DNA of 64,000 nt, from assembly GCF_009760905.1 (NCBI RefSeq), contig NZ_VIRW01000003.1:62001-126000 (forward strand). The letters run 5' to 3'. This document shows positions 7,560 through 16,076 of this stretch, one piece after another (within the stretch, counting starts at the first letter, position 1; each line of letters begins with the position of its first letter). The notes beneath the pieces were generated by a model that worked only from the letters and a program-made list of their open reading frames with translations, made no database searches and was not told where the DNA came from. Made by a program: the position numbers and the translations under genes. This DNA comes from Chitinibacter sp. GC72 (GTDB lineage Bacteria; Pseudomonadota; Gammaproteobacteria; Burkholderiales; Chitinibacteraceae).

Positions 7560-8819
7560 TTATTCACCGCAAGCCAGGGCAGGGGACTCCAATATAGTGT
7601 CAAACGCCATGCCATCCACAGCCCGGATCGCCTGCTTGCCGGAGTAGTCCTGCCAGCGTTTGATGATCACATCGACATACTTTGGATCTAGCTCAATCAG
7701 CCTGGCGCGGCGATTGGATTTTTCAGCGGCGATCAATGTGGTACCCGATCCGCCGAACAGATCCAGAACAATATCCCGTGTTTTGCTGCTGTTGAGGATG
7801 GCGCGTTCGACCAGCTCGACTGGTTTCATGGTTGGATGCAGATCGTTCTTGGCCGGCTTGTTGATGAACCAAACATCGCCCTGATCACGGGCACCACACC
7901 AGTAGTGATCGGTGCCGTCGCGCCAGCCATACAAAATCGGCTCGTACTGCCGCTGATAATCCGCGCGCCCGAGCGTGAATGTGTTTTTAGCCCAGATGAT
8001 GAAGGTTGACCATTTGCCGCCTGCGCCCCGGAATGCCAGTTGCAAGGTATCGAGTTCACTCGAGCTCATGGCGATATAGACTGCGCCTTTGGTGTAGTGC
8101 AGCAGATTGCTACATGCCGCAGCCAAGAATCCGGCGAAACCTTCACCCAGATTGTCATTCAAGATCGGTCGATGGGTGCCGCGTTGTTTGTCTTTCGCGG
8201 TATTGGCGTAGTTCACGTTATAGGGTGGATCGGTGAACGCCATGTCCGCCAGATCACTCTGCATCAAGATTTCCAGATCGGCGGGATCAGTGGAGTCGCC
8301 ACACATCACACGATGCTCGCCTAGGATCCAGACGTCGCCGCGCTGGGTAACTGGGTCATCCGTGGCATCCGGTACGGCGTCGTCATCCGTCAGGCCCGCT
8401 TGTTCTGAATCGCCGCCATTGAGTAGATGCTCGACCTCATCTGGATCAAAACCGATCAAGCCCAGGTCGTAATCGGCCAGCTGCAGATCGGCCAATTCCA
8501 AGCGCAGCAGCTCTTCATCCCAACCAGCATTTTCTGCGAGCTTGTTATCCGCCAGGATATAGGCCCGCTTCTGATTAGGCGTCAGATGGGCTAGTTCGAT
8601 CACAGGCACTTCGGAATAACCCAGCTGCCGAGCAGCCATCAGCCGACCGTGGCCGGCGATGATTCCATTGCTACCGTCGACCAAGATCGGATTGGTCCAG
8701 CCAAATTCGACCATGCTGGCGGCAATTTGTGCGACCTGAGCGTCAGAATGCGTGCGGGCATTACGGACGTACGGAAGCAGCGCCGCAATCGGGCGCATCT
8801 GAACCTGAAGGTGATTCAT
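7560..8819 (-). CDS. ParB-domain DNA methyltransferase (N6-A/N4-C type)
   Basis: 419 aa. Residues 1-110 form a ParB/sulfiredoxin-like domain (NARTHSDAQVAQIAASM, IIAGHGRLMAARQLG, LADNKLAENAGWD). The catalytic part has TDPPYNVNY at 196-204 (motif IV) and DLFGGSGTT at 353-361 (motif I), with motif IV first, so it is a beta-class amino-methyltransferase. Such fused enzymes are common in phages and act without a partner nuclease, probably protecting phage DNA or changing host gene expression. No restriction gene is nearby. The frame upstream of this ATG is open for some 50 further codons, but MNHLQVQMRP is the usual start. Confidence 0.92.
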   Translation of the reverse strand: MNHLQVQMRPIAALLPYVRNARTHSDAQVAQIAASMVEFGWTNPILVDGSNGIIAGHGRLMAARQLGYSEVPVIELAHLTPNQKRAYILADNKLAENAGWDEELLRLELADLQLADYDLGLIGFDPDEVEHLLNGGDSEQAGLTDDDAVPDATDDPVTQRGDVWILGEHRVMCGDSTDPADLEILMQSDLADMAFTDPPYNVNYANTAKDKQRGTHRPILNDNLGEGFAGFLAAACSNLLHYTKGAVYIAMSSSELDTLQLAFRGAGGKWSTFIIWAKNTFTLGRADYQRQYEPILYGWRDGTDHYWCGARDQGDVWFINKPAKNDLHPTMKPVELVERAILNSSKTRDIVLDLFGGSGTTLIAAEKSNRRARLIELDPKYVDVIIKRWQDYSGKQAIRAVDGMAFDTILESPALACGE

Positions 8820-9094
8820 AAATTTCCGGGGGATTTGAAGTGCGAACCGGGTGCGAACTGCGAACCCGGTTTTAGGGGGTGACGCTAGCGAGGTGCTGGG
8901 CGCGCTCCCCCCGCATGCTTTGTGCTGCCGGGAGGACCCGTTGACCTTACTCGGTCTTGCTGGTGATTCGGGCTGCTGGGCTCAATCGCTCATTGCTCGA
9001 GATCATAGCTGACATACTACCCCAAAACAGGCCAATGTGTTGCAGGCTGCCCGGGGTAGGAAAGTTGCAGTAGATACCGCAAGCTAACTGCCCA
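8820..9094. other. gene-free gap with TGCGAAC repeats
   Basis: I see no supported gene in these 275 bases. Close to the methyltransferase start there are three copies of TGCGAAC (8841-8847, 8852-8858, 8859-8865) within a GC-rich patch containing CCGGGT and ACCCGG. Further on is a G/C-rich stretch (8910-8940) with short runs of C and G. It could hold a promoter, an operator for the methyltransferase, or a packaging site. A very short minus-strand reading frame beginning MSAMISSNERL ends within 23 codons and is not supported. Confidence 0.4.
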
Positions 9095-9502
9095 TCACGA
9101 TAACTTGCTACATGATGCTACGCCTTCGCTTTGTCGCTGATTTAACTGCTCAACAATCGTGCCGACGGCCTTGGTCCACCATCGCCAGGCTGTCGTACGG
9201 TTGCAACCAAAGCGCCGGCAAATATCTTTCCACTCGTAGTTCTTCGCCCGCATCCAGACCAGATGCCGCTGCTCCACTTCGAGCCAGAGCATCCAGCGCA
9301 TGGTTTCTTCCATGCGTTCGATGGCTTTTGGCCCAGGAGGAGGGCGCCGATAGTCTTGATCAGCCATGGCCTCCCATGGCTCCCGAACCATGGTGGGCCA
9401 GAGGTTGTAGTACCCGATGACCTTCGCCGATGGCATTCGGCGGGCGGTATCGACCGCTTCCTGCAGTCGTGCAACGACGCTGTCTTGATCCCATTTATCC
9501 AC
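9095..9502 (-). CDS. DUF6362-like phage protein, helix-turn-helix
   Basis: About 135 aa from the GTG at 9502, chosen because AAGGAGG stands five bases before it and because it then overlaps the preceding gene by only eight bases. The sequence contains AKVIGYYNLWPTMVREPWEAM, a Pro-rich turn, and ERMEETMRWMLWLEVEQRHLVWMRA, ending with the helix-turn-helix WKDICRRFGCNRTTAWRWWTKA. Similar proteins in siphoviruses stand between early genes and terminase and are classed as DUF6362. The final helix-turn-helix suggests DNA binding, possibly a late-gene regulator or packaging factor; this is inference. Confidence 0.7.
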   Translation of the reverse strand: MDKWDQDSVVARLQEAVDTARRMPSAKVIGYYNLWPTMVREPWEAMADQDYRRPPPGPKAIERMEETMRWMLWLEVEQRHLVWMRAKNYEWKDICRRFGCNRTTAWRWWTKAVGTIVEQLNQRQSEGVASCSKLS

Positions 9503-9701
9503 GCTGACCTCCTTGTCCATAAAGCCGCTCGCCAAGTCGGCGAACCAGTTCTTTCTCCGTCCAGTCCAGGCGGGTGTCATCCGCGTTGACGACCAGGATC
9601 TGCTCTTGTTGCCACCCCTGGCGTTTAACCTGTTCCACATCCATCGGATTAGGCTGCAATTTCGCCAGCGCGCAGCGATAGGGTTGTCCACTCACTTTCA
9701 T
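9495..9701 (-). CDS. small phage protein, unknown
   Basis: 68 aa: begins MKVSGQPYRCALAKLQPNP and continues VKRQGWQQEQILVVNADDTRLDW, then WTEKELVRRLGERLYG. Closely similar short proteins occur at this place in related prophages, between the RuvC-like resolvase and the DUF6362-like gene, but I know no function. The start overlaps the resolvase stop (ATGA) and the end overlaps the next gene by eight bases, which supports it as a real, coupled gene. Confidence 0.65.
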   Translation of the reverse strand: MKVSGQPYRCALAKLQPNPMDVEQVKRQGWQQEQILVVNADDTRLDWTEKELVRRLGERLYGQGGQRG

Positions 9702-10168
9702 GCTGTCTGCTCCTGTGCTATTGCCCAGCGCATCAAAGCCAGGGCATCGGCCTCGTTGTCATCTGCTGGCGTAAAACCATGCTGCTGGGCAGCCATGATC
9801 ATGTCCTGTTTACCTGCGTTCCCTTTGCCAGTCGCATGCTTTTTGATCGTCCCGACTGGCACGCCCTGATACGGAATTTGGTGGTGTTCACACCATGCCG
9901 TCAGTTGGCCCATAAATCCGCCATAGGCATGTGCAGCATCGACGCCCATGTGCCGACGCACTTCCTCGAAGTAGACGGCATCCAGTCCATCTACCGATTG
10001 CTTGATTTCGGTGAGCCAGCGTTTGAAGCGCAGAAAGCGCATCCCGCCGCCTTCAAAGCGCTGAGGCTTAAAGCACTCGCTGCCGCTGATGACCGATCCA
10101 TTACCTGTCCAGAGCGCCCAACCGGTTTGCGTGCCCAGATCCAGCGCCAGAATTGTTCGTTGTTCCAT
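9698..10168 (-). CDS. RuvC-like Holliday junction resolvase
   Basis: 156 aa. The RNase H-like acidic residues are in place: ILALDLGTQTGWAL near the N-terminus, AVYFEEVRRH in the middle, and ADDNEADALALM near the end, with GVPVGTIKKHATGKGNAGKQDM before it, as in RuvC and phage resolvases. The enzyme should cut four-way junctions during phage recombination or before packaging. A ribosome site (AGGAG) precedes the ATG. It follows the primase-helicase gene with a 146-base gap that holds a striking nested inverted repeat (10191-10286). Confidence 0.9.
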   Translation of the reverse strand: MEQRTILALDLGTQTGWALWTGNGSVISGSECFKPQRFEGGGMRFLRFKRWLTEIKQSVDGLDAVYFEEVRRHMGVDAAHAYGGFMGQLTAWCEHHQIPYQGVPVGTIKKHATGKGNAGKQDMIMAAQQHGFTPADDNEADALALMRWAIAQEQTA

Positions 10169-10190
10169 TTTTTACTCCTGGTTTGTCACG

Positions 10191-10286
10191 TCTGACGGAT
10201 CGGACGGGTTGGTTAGTAACTCTCTATACGTGCGTGCGCGCACGCAGGCGTGAAAGCTAATGGGGAAACCCGTCCGATCCGTCAGA
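10191..10286. repeat. nested inverted repeat with single dyad axis
   Basis: Perfect 20-base arms at 10191-10210 (TCTGACGGATCGG...) and 10267-10286 (...CCGATCCGTCAGA) enclose a perfect 16-base palindrome TGCGTGCGCGCACGCA at 10231-10246. Both share the same centre (between 10238 and 10239). Lying between the primase-helicase and resolvase genes, it may be a replication origin, a cruciform, or an mRNA stem that affects expression of the resolvase. The central alternating purine-pyrimidine run could also adopt Z-form. Confidence 0.85.
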
Positions 10287-10314
10287 ACCGTCGGGATTGG
10301 GGTTGTTATGATCC

Positions 10315-12597
10315 TCATTCGCCATATCTCCCGTCGTAGTGATGATCGGTGTTTTTCAAGGCCAGCCCTTTAAATCCGCGCTGTCCCAGGCTGTTGCGCC
10401 ATTTCTCGAAGCCTTTGCTGGTCAGGGAATCGGCAAAGCGTTTGACCGAGCCCACAAATTCGCCGGTGCTTTCCGCCCAGGACTTCCAATCGGCAAACAG
10501 TGCTGCTGTCAGGCCTGAGAGCGCTGGATCTTGGAGGCAGTGCTCGTCGATCCAGCGACCCAATGCATCTTCGGCTTCGAAATATTCTTCTGTTGCAGCC
10601 AGAACGGCAGGCGGCGGGCACAAGCCGCCTTGCTGCCACGCCAGGCACCCCGCCACGGCCCAGGCCAAAATGCCGTCTCGTTCAGCCAGCAGCTTGTCGG
10701 CCAGTAGCTTGTCCCGGCGATGAGGCGGGATCGTGACCGTGAACGGAATCATGTGCAGGCGACGCTTCATGGCCTCATCGATGTTGCGTATCGCCGGCTT
10801 GTGGTTGCCGGCCACCATCAACTTGAAGTGCGGTGTGAACTCAAAAAAGTCCTGCCGCATAAAGCGCGCGGAGATCTTGTCACCGCCGGTCAATGCCTTG
10901 ACCTTGCTCTCGGCCCAGCGCCGGCCTTGCTCGGTTTCAATCGAGGTCACCATACGTGCCCCGCGCAAGCCCGCCATGTCCGTTGGATGACGATCGCCTT
11001 TGGATTCCATAAACGTGTCCATTGGTGCGTTGGTGGCGTATTCACCCAGCAGGGTTGCCAGGGTATTGAGAAACACCGATTTGCCATTGGCGCCAGTGCC
11101 ATACAGGAAGAAAATCGCGTGCTCTGTCGTGACGCCGGTCAGGGCGTAGCCGGCCACGCGGGCGAGGTAATCCTGCAGTGCTTGATCGCCAGCCGTCACG
11201 GTCTGCAAAAACGTACGCCAGGTTGGGCAGTCACCGTGCGGGCTGGCGGTAGCCAATTTGGTTAGCCGGTCAGCACGCTGGTGCGGCTGCACCGTTCCTG
11301 TCTGCAAGTGAATCGTGCCGGCTGGCACATTCAACAACCATGGGTCGGAATCCCATTCATCGCTGGTGGCTGCGATCCGGCGATCGGCCCGGGCCAAGCG
11401 CTCTACAGCAGCAACGCACCCGGCACTCGATAGTTTGCTGGTGGTCCGGATGTTTTTGCATTGCAGTGCAATTTCCCGGCAAACCAGACGGGACAGATGC
11501 TGGGCCTGCAAGGTCGCTTCGGTTTGCCAGCGCTTTCCGGTCCAGACCAGCCATTTGCCCCAAGTGGCCACATAGCGCCAATCGTCGCCGTAACGCTGCG
11601 CGAATACTTTGGCGATGGCATCTTCCGTAAATTGCGCCGGCAGCTGCTCCTCGTCTTCATCCTGACTCATGGCGGATGCCATCACCTCGATGCGCTCACC
11701 TTGCGAGACAAAGCTAACGACATCAAAACCTTCCGCGACCGCGTCGGCGGCATCCCACTTGCAGGGTTTATCATCCGGCGGTAACAGAATCGCCACTTGA
11801 GTGGCGCCAATCTGCCAAGCAGCAGCGGCAGCCTGTTCAGCGTACGCCCAGCCGGGTTGATCTTTGTCCGGCCAAATCAGTACCGATTTGCCAGCGAGCG
11901 GCGACCAATCTGTCTTATTGACTGGGGCTTTGGCGCCTTGCATTGCGGTGGTGGCCACGATGCCCAGCTGGATCAAAGCATCCGCACATTTTTCGCCTTC
12001 GACCAATAGCACCTGAGTAGCCTGTAGCAGACCTGGCTGGTTGTAGAGTGGTCTTGGATCTGGCGCCGCCTGTTTGCGGCGTTTGACATCCCATGGCCGG
12101 AATTCCTTTTTACCGGCCTCAGGCTCATAGCGATACACGCAGGCAATCAGCTCGCCGCTGCCGGTGACATAGTCCCATTTGCCGGTATACGGCCCCAGCT
12201 CATCTGTGGCTGGGGCTTTGTCTGCTCGAGCTGATGATGTTTTGGCCTGGGGTGTGCCCAACCAATCCGCAATATCGTCCAGCAATGCCGGAAACTCCCG
12301 GCGATGATCAATACCGCGCGCAGCGCTCCAGGCAGCAAACAAGTCGCCGGACTCACCACTTTCATGATCGAACCAGAGTCCGGCACGATCGCCCCGGAGT
12401 TCAAACTCCAGGCTGCGGCCTTGATCGCCACGAATATTGCCGAGATAGGCTTTGTTTTGCCGGAACTGTACGTTTGGGTAGAGCGTGCGCAATACCTGCT
12501 CCAGCCGAGCAAGTAGCGCATTCAGCGCATCCTCTCGGCTCAAGCGCTGTGCAAGTGGAACGTCGCTTGCGTCATTAAAATCCTGCCATCGATTCAT
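10315..12597 (-). CDS. phage primase-helicase (Toprim plus P4-type SF3 helicase)
   Basis: 760 aa. The N-terminal 120 residues resemble the zinc-free primase-associated region (DRAGLWFDHESGESGDLF). A Toprim-like part follows with LLVEGEKCADAL at 197-208 and IWPDKDQPG at 241-249. The C-terminal half is a D5/P4 helicase: residues 440-480 are the D5_N region, Walker A YGTGANGKS near 499-507, LRGARMVTSIETE as Walker B, and KLMVAGNHKP as sensor 1. It should unwind and prime phage DNA. The gene is the largest early gene, following the nuclease gene by 79 bases. All helicase motifs appear intact. Confidence 0.93.
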   Translation of the reverse strand: MNRWQDFNDASDVPLAQRLSREDALNALLARLEQVLRTLYPNVQFRQNKAYLGNIRGDQGRSLEFELRGDRAGLWFDHESGESGDLFAAWSAARGIDHRREFPALLDDIADWLGTPQAKTSSARADKAPATDELGPYTGKWDYVTGSGELIACVYRYEPEAGKKEFRPWDVKRRKQAAPDPRPLYNQPGLLQATQVLLVEGEKCADALIQLGIVATTAMQGAKAPVNKTDWSPLAGKSVLIWPDKDQPGWAYAEQAAAAAWQIGATQVAILLPPDDKPCKWDAADAVAEGFDVVSFVSQGERIEVMASAMSQDEDEEQLPAQFTEDAIAKVFAQRYGDDWRYVATWGKWLVWTGKRWQTEATLQAQHLSRLVCREIALQCKNIRTTSKLSSAGCVAAVERLARADRRIAATSDEWDSDPWLLNVPAGTIHLQTGTVQPHQRADRLTKLATASPHGDCPTWRTFLQTVTAGDQALQDYLARVAGYALTGVTTEHAIFFLYGTGANGKSVFLNTLATLLGEYATNAPMDTFMESKGDRHPTDMAGLRGARMVTSIETEQGRRWAESKVKALTGGDKISARFMRQDFFEFTPHFKLMVAGNHKPAIRNIDEAMKRRLHMIPFTVTIPPHRRDKLLADKLLAERDGILAWAVAGCLAWQQGGLCPPPAVLAATEEYFEAEDALGRWIDEHCLQDPALSGLTAALFADWKSWAESTGEFVGSVKRFADSLTSKGFEKWRNSLGQRGFKGLALKNTDHHYDGRYGE

Positions 12598-12676
12598 ATC
12601 TTCTCCAGAATGTAGGCGTGAGTTGGCCCAGACCGTGCTCCGCAGAGGACAGCCAATCAGGCGAAAAGGGATGGGT

Positions 12677-13435
12677 TTAGTGCTGAGCGGCCCAGCAGCG
12701 ATCCTGCCAGGCGCATTGCCGGCATTCGTGATGCGCAGGGTCGGACGTCACTCGTGGTAGCAGTTCACCCGCCGCTGTCGCGGCCAGCACCTTGGCGGCT
12801 CGATCAGACATGCGCTGGGCCAATGCCGCATCAAAGGGCACCAGTTCGGCATAGATTTCCTGCGTGTCTTTGTTGATGGCCGTAAACAGCGCGGGGTTTT
12901 CAGCAATGCCGGGGATCTCGGCCGACATATAGGCCTGGTAAATCGCAACCTGGGCCGCGTAGACGGGCTTGGCGAGCGCCAGCTTGCGCTTGACCGTGTC
13001 ATTCCAAGATCGGTGGTTCATGGTTTTACACTCCCACAGCATCGGAAACGTCCAGCCCAGCTCCGCAGGGGCATCGGTGATCACGCCATCTACATGGCCA
13101 CGGAGCCTGCCGCCCGCGACAGAAAAACCGAACTGTTGCCCGTTCTGCCGGCGGGTGTGCAATGCCAGTCCTGCTAACCGTAGCCAATGCACCGCCAGAT
13201 CTTCCAGTGCGTGACCGACTGCAAACACCCGCAATAAGCCACCGCTGAATTCTCGGCCGGGATCAACAGGTGCGCCGGCATACTCGAACTGCAGTGCACG
13301 CTCGCAGTAAACGCCCAACCGGGAGCCACCCAGATAGTTACGCGGTGTTTCCTTGCGCTGTTGCGCCTGCAGGGCTTGATCGATTAACTGGCTAAAGTGC
13401 TCGTTGAACTTGGGTTGTCGGTTGAAATCAAGCAT
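12677..13435 (-). CDS. PD-(D/E)XK nuclease, Cas4/RecB-like
   Basis: 252 aa from the ATG with GGAGG eight bases before it. The nuclease core shows GHVDGVI (Asp) and LWECKTMNH (E-x-K), with a later Gln in YAAQVAIYQAYM, the RecB/Cas4 motif III. One Cys near the N-terminus (GVYCERAL) and a C-terminal C-x2-C-x5-C (HECRQCAWQDRCW) match the four ligands of the iron-sulfur cluster in Cas4 and AddB. In a phage recombination set with a Sak4-like ATPase and an OB-like protein it is likely the exonuclease that makes single-stranded ends. It overlaps the preceding gene by eight bases. Confidence 0.85.
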   Translation of the reverse strand: MLDFNRQPKFNEHFSQLIDQALQAQQRKETPRNYLGGSRLGVYCERALQFEYAGAPVDPGREFSGGLLRVFAVGHALEDLAVHWLRLAGLALHTRRQNGQQFGFSVAGGRLRGHVDGVITDAPAELGWTFPMLWECKTMNHRSWNDTVKRKLALAKPVYAAQVAIYQAYMSAEIPGIAENPALFTAINKDTQEIYAELVPFDAALAQRMSDRAAKVLAATAAGELLPRVTSDPAHHECRQCAWQDRCWAAQH

Positions 13436-13862
13436 GACGGCCTCCTGCTTTGGCGGCTTGTTTACGTTGTTGCTCGCGCACCATGGCAAAGTAAGCATCG
13501 GTTTTATCAGCCTCGGCCGCGTGCTGATCGGCCATGCTGGCGGTGTACGCCGTCACAACGACCTCAATCAGAGTGAGGATCTCGTTTTTGCTGTAGTCAG
13601 CCAGTGGCCGGGTCATATTGATGCTGGCCACATACTCCCCAAGCGGCTGCAAGCATGCCGTCATGGCGGATTGTTCCATTGGGCTGGGATCAATCATGTC
13701 GATCTCCGTTTTGTCTCTCAGAAACTTAAAAATCTGGCAGCACCTTGCGCTGCAAAACTGCCAGTCATAGCGATAGCGGCGCGGATCACCGACGGGGTGC
13801 CGATGATCGCGCACCCCAAGACCTCGCGCTTCGCGTGAACAGACGAAGCAGCGAAATCCCAT
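13428..13862 (-). CDS. DUF6511-like zinc-finger phage protein
   Basis: 144 aa from an ATG overlapping the previous stop (TAATG at 13,862). The N-terminus has C-x2-C in GFRCFVCSREARGLG and C-x3-C in WQFCSARCCQIF, enough for one zinc site. The rest is helical: MTACLQPLGEYVASINMTRPLADYSKNEILTLIEVVVTAYTA. Similar proteins (DUF6511) are frequent in betaproteobacterial prophages in this gene order. The function is unknown; coupling to the DUF669-like gene and to the nuclease points to the recombination set. Confidence 0.65.
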   Translation of the reverse strand: MGFRCFVCSREARGLGVRDHRHPVGDPRRYRYDWQFCSARCCQIFKFLRDKTEIDMIDPSPMEQSAMTACLQPLGEYVASINMTRPLADYSKNEILTLIEVVVTAYTASMADQHAAEADKTDAYFAMVREQQRKQAAKAGGRHA

Positions 13863-14542
13863 TACTGCGCCCACGCCGGTTTGCTAAAGCCGGCTGGCGA
13901 TGCAGGGCTCGCGGCAGGTGCCGCACTTGCAGCGGTTTGGCCTACCCATGGCAGATCGTCCTTCATCTGCTCAAGCCCTCCCGGTGCGGCGCTTGGGGTA
14001 GGCAGGCCCTGCAGCAAACGCTGGTAGTCTTTATGGCCTGGCTCAATGGCCTGGTGGATCACGTTTTTGTTATCGCCATTGCGATCTTTTTCAACGTCGA
14101 TCCGAGCCACAAACTCAATGCCATCCAGATCACCAAAACTGGTAATGCGACGCGCAGCCTGCGCCTGGGGTGAGCTATCCGCAGGTGCAATCTGGCGGGC
14201 GGAATTGAGCACCGCTCGAATAAATCGGCGCCCCATTTCCATCCAGGCCGGGCCTTTTTCAGAGTGCAGGCCAATCAGCGTCCACAGTTTGCGTTTGGCA
14301 AACGGACCATCGAGCACCACAAATTCGGCATTCAGGTAAATGGCGCCGGTGTCATCGCTGCGGGTCGGATAGCCATCATTCCAACCTTGAGCCGGGTCGT
14401 AATGACCGCCCGGTTTCAGCGTCATGCGCACTTTGACCAGCGTGCCTTTCGGAATAATCTCGAAGCTTTCCTGCTCCGGTGCATCGTTAAAGTCCATCCA
14501 TTGGCCAGCGCCGCTGGCTTGTGCATATGCGTTGCTATTCAT
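13862..14542 (-). CDS. DUF669-like ssDNA-binding candidate
   Basis: 226 aa. The start QWMDFNDAPEQESFEIIPKGTLVKVRM leads into a beta-rich region with GAIYLNAEFVVLDGPFAKRKLWTLIGL, as in phage DUF669/OB-fold proteins which bind single-stranded DNA. A Pro/Ala-rich tail ends with PAWAQ; acidic residues lie 30 from the end (EQMKDDLPW), similar to the layout of SSB tails though not a true SSB tip. It follows the Sak4-like ATPase gene by three bases. An SSB paired with Sak4 is common in phages; here the role is inferred from that context. Confidence 0.6.
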   Translation of the reverse strand: MNSNAYAQASGAGQWMDFNDAPEQESFEIIPKGTLVKVRMTLKPGGHYDPAQGWNDGYPTRSDDTGAIYLNAEFVVLDGPFAKRKLWTLIGLHSEKGPAWMEMGRRFIRAVLNSARQIAPADSSPQAQAARRITSFGDLDGIEFVARIDVEKDRNGDNKNVIHQAIEPGHKDYQRLLQGLPTPSAAPGGLEQMKDDLPWVGQTAASAAPAASPASPAGFSKPAWAQ

Positions 14543-14545
14543 GAT

Positions 14546-15364
14546 TTATCGTCCTGTCGTATTTGATTGATGTTGTCCTGCGCATTTGGCAATCAGCTTG
14601 CCCAGATGCGGTTCCTCGACCATGTCAAGGCGGCCCGAGCGATCCTTGGCCGGAAATCCCCATGGATTCATGGTGTGAGTGACCAAGCCGCGATATGCGG
14701 TGCCATCCTCGGTTTTGAGCGAGGCCAACGTGACCACCTCATCAACAATGCCGGGCAACTCCAGCGCGGTTTTGCTGCCCTCGATCTGCGGCGCAAACAC
14801 CTTGCGGTTAAAGTCGTCCAGGCGTTCTTCGAGGATGGCTACGAAGACCACGTTTTTGCCCCGGGCATGCTGCAATTGCGTCAGCGCCGTGATCATCTGC
14901 TGGCCGAGCAAGCCGTATGCGCCACGAATGTCCGGCTTATTGGTTTTTTCAGAAAAAGCCTGCGGTTGGCTTTTGCACCAGGTAAAGCACAGCCGCGAAA
15001 GTATGGTGATGCTGTCGACGAAAAAGGTGTCATAGCGCTCCAGTTGCTCGGGTGCACCATAGCGTTCACACACATGGGCAAAATGCGCAGCTGAAAACCA
15101 CTGATCGGCAGGTAGCGCAAGGTTGGGACCAGCCAGAAAGACCACCAAGTCCACAAACTCCTGCCAGGTCTGCGGTCGGATCGTGTCGCCAGGCCAGTCC
15201 TGCACGGCTAAATCGCCCGCTTCGAGATCAACAAACAAGGTTCGCTGTTCATCCAAAGTGGTCAGCTGAGTCGTTTTGCCGATGCCGGCCGGGCCCAGTA
15301 GCAGCACTTTGGCGCCGCGCTTAAACTGCAACCGATCTTGAGCTGAAATAATCGGCAAAGTCAT
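14546..15364 (-). CDS. Sak4-like RecA-fold ATPase
   Basis: 272 aa. Walker A is LLLGPAGIGKTTQL near residues 20-33; LFVDLEAGDLAVQDW follows, and YDTFFVDSITILSRLCFTW is the Walker B segment. NVVFVAILEERLDDFNRKVFAPQIEGSKTALELPGIVDEVV is the part typical of phage AAA_24/Sak4 proteins. Sak4 anneals single strands and works with a phage SSB-like protein, matching the gene just downstream. The start overlaps the previous stop (TAATG). Motifs are complete. Confidence 0.88.
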   Translation of the reverse strand: MTLPIISAQDRLQFKRGAKVLLLGPAGIGKTTQLTTLDEQRTLFVDLEAGDLAVQDWPGDTIRPQTWQEFVDLVVFLAGPNLALPADQWFSAAHFAHVCERYGAPEQLERYDTFFVDSITILSRLCFTWCKSQPQAFSEKTNKPDIRGAYGLLGQQMITALTQLQHARGKNVVFVAILEERLDDFNRKVFAPQIEGSKTALELPGIVDEVVTLASLKTEDGTAYRGLVTHTMNPWGFPAKDRSGRLDMVEEPHLGKLIAKCAGQHQSNTTGR

Positions 15365-15846
15365 TACAACACCTCCTTCAGCAGTGCCAGCCGATACGTT
15401 GGCTTGCCAATTTTGACCGTCCGGGCCGGCATAAACTGAGCGCGCCAGCTCTCAGGCCAAGCGTTAAACCGGGCTTCGGGGACGGTGTATTCAATGTCGA
15501 TGTAGTCTTCGAGCTTTTCACCGTTGGCTGTAATGCGGCGCGCCAAATCAGCCAATTTGGTCTGATCCCAGCTCACCCGTTTTGGCGCATCGGCAGTCAC
15601 CTGAAAATCACCCGCGTCAAAGTGGATCACGCCATTGGGCTTGCTTTCACGCAGGCGCGCTTGCTGTTCAAGGGTGCCGAAGCGACGCACTTTGGCTGCT
15701 TGCATGCGCTCTTGGGCATCTTTGACCCAGCGCTGAAGTTCGGCCAGTGATAGGTCCAGCTGCTGAAATTCAGCGGCAGGCATCGCTTCCAGCTGGGCGA
15801 TACTGTATTCACCAGGTGTACCGAGGGTTTGTAATGTTGCAGTCAT
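15364..15846 (-). CDS. phage protein of unknown function
   Basis: 160 aa. A helical N-terminal half (LPLSLAELQRWVKDAQERMQ-like region near residues 25-50) leads to GVIHFDAGDFQVTADAPKRVSWDQTKLADLARRI and VPEARFNAWPESWRAQFMPARTV. The latter part looks like proteins that stand next to Sak4-type ATPases in phage recombination operons, but I cannot name a family. Both ends overlap their neighbours by a few bases, so it is almost certainly translated as part of the operon. Confidence 0.6.
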   Translation of the reverse strand: MTATLQTLGTPGEYSIAQLEAMPAAEFQQLDLSLAELQRWVKDAQERMQAAKVRRFGTLEQQARLRESKPNGVIHFDAGDFQVTADAPKRVSWDQTKLADLARRITANGEKLEDYIDIEYTVPEARFNAWPESWRAQFMPARTVKIGKPTYRLALLKEVL

Positions 15847-16076
15847 CGCATCGTTCCTTGAGGTGCAATCCGGGTCGCCGGATCTTTGTGCAGGGAATGG
15901 AGTTCGTATTGCTCGATATCTTCCAGCCGGTACAGCACACGGCCGCCCAGCTTGAGATACAGTGGGCCGATGCCTTCATGGCGCCAGCGGGTCAGCGTGT
16001 TAGGGCTAAAGCCCCAGCGCTCAGCCAGTTGCTGTGGCGTCAATCGACCGGCAGATACGACAAGGGAGGTATCCAC
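15843..16076 (-). CDS. AlpA/excisionase-type HTH protein
   Basis: 77 aa, with LTPQQLAERWGFSPNTLTRWRHEGIGPLYLKLGGRVLYRLEDIEQYE, the winged helix of the AlpA/HTH_17 group, which includes excisionases and phage activators. It is the first gene of the minus-strand early operon and overlaps the next gene by four bases. It may direct excision with the serine integrase or regulate the early promoter in the 335-base gap upstream. Confidence 0.85.
   Translation of the reverse strand: MDTSLVVSAGRLTPQQLAERWGFSPNTLTRWRHEGIGPLYLKLGGRVLYRLEDIEQYELHSLHKDPATRIAPQGTMR

Noticed and set aside
8820-9094. cos site in the gap
   Set aside because: The GC-rich patch is suggestive, but no dyad or known cos sequence could be matched, and cos normally lies beside the terminase small subunit.
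9503-9691. Upstream extension of the DUF6362-like gene
   Set aside because: It would overlap nearly all of the 68-aa gene; a GTG with AAGGAGG at 9502 is a better start.
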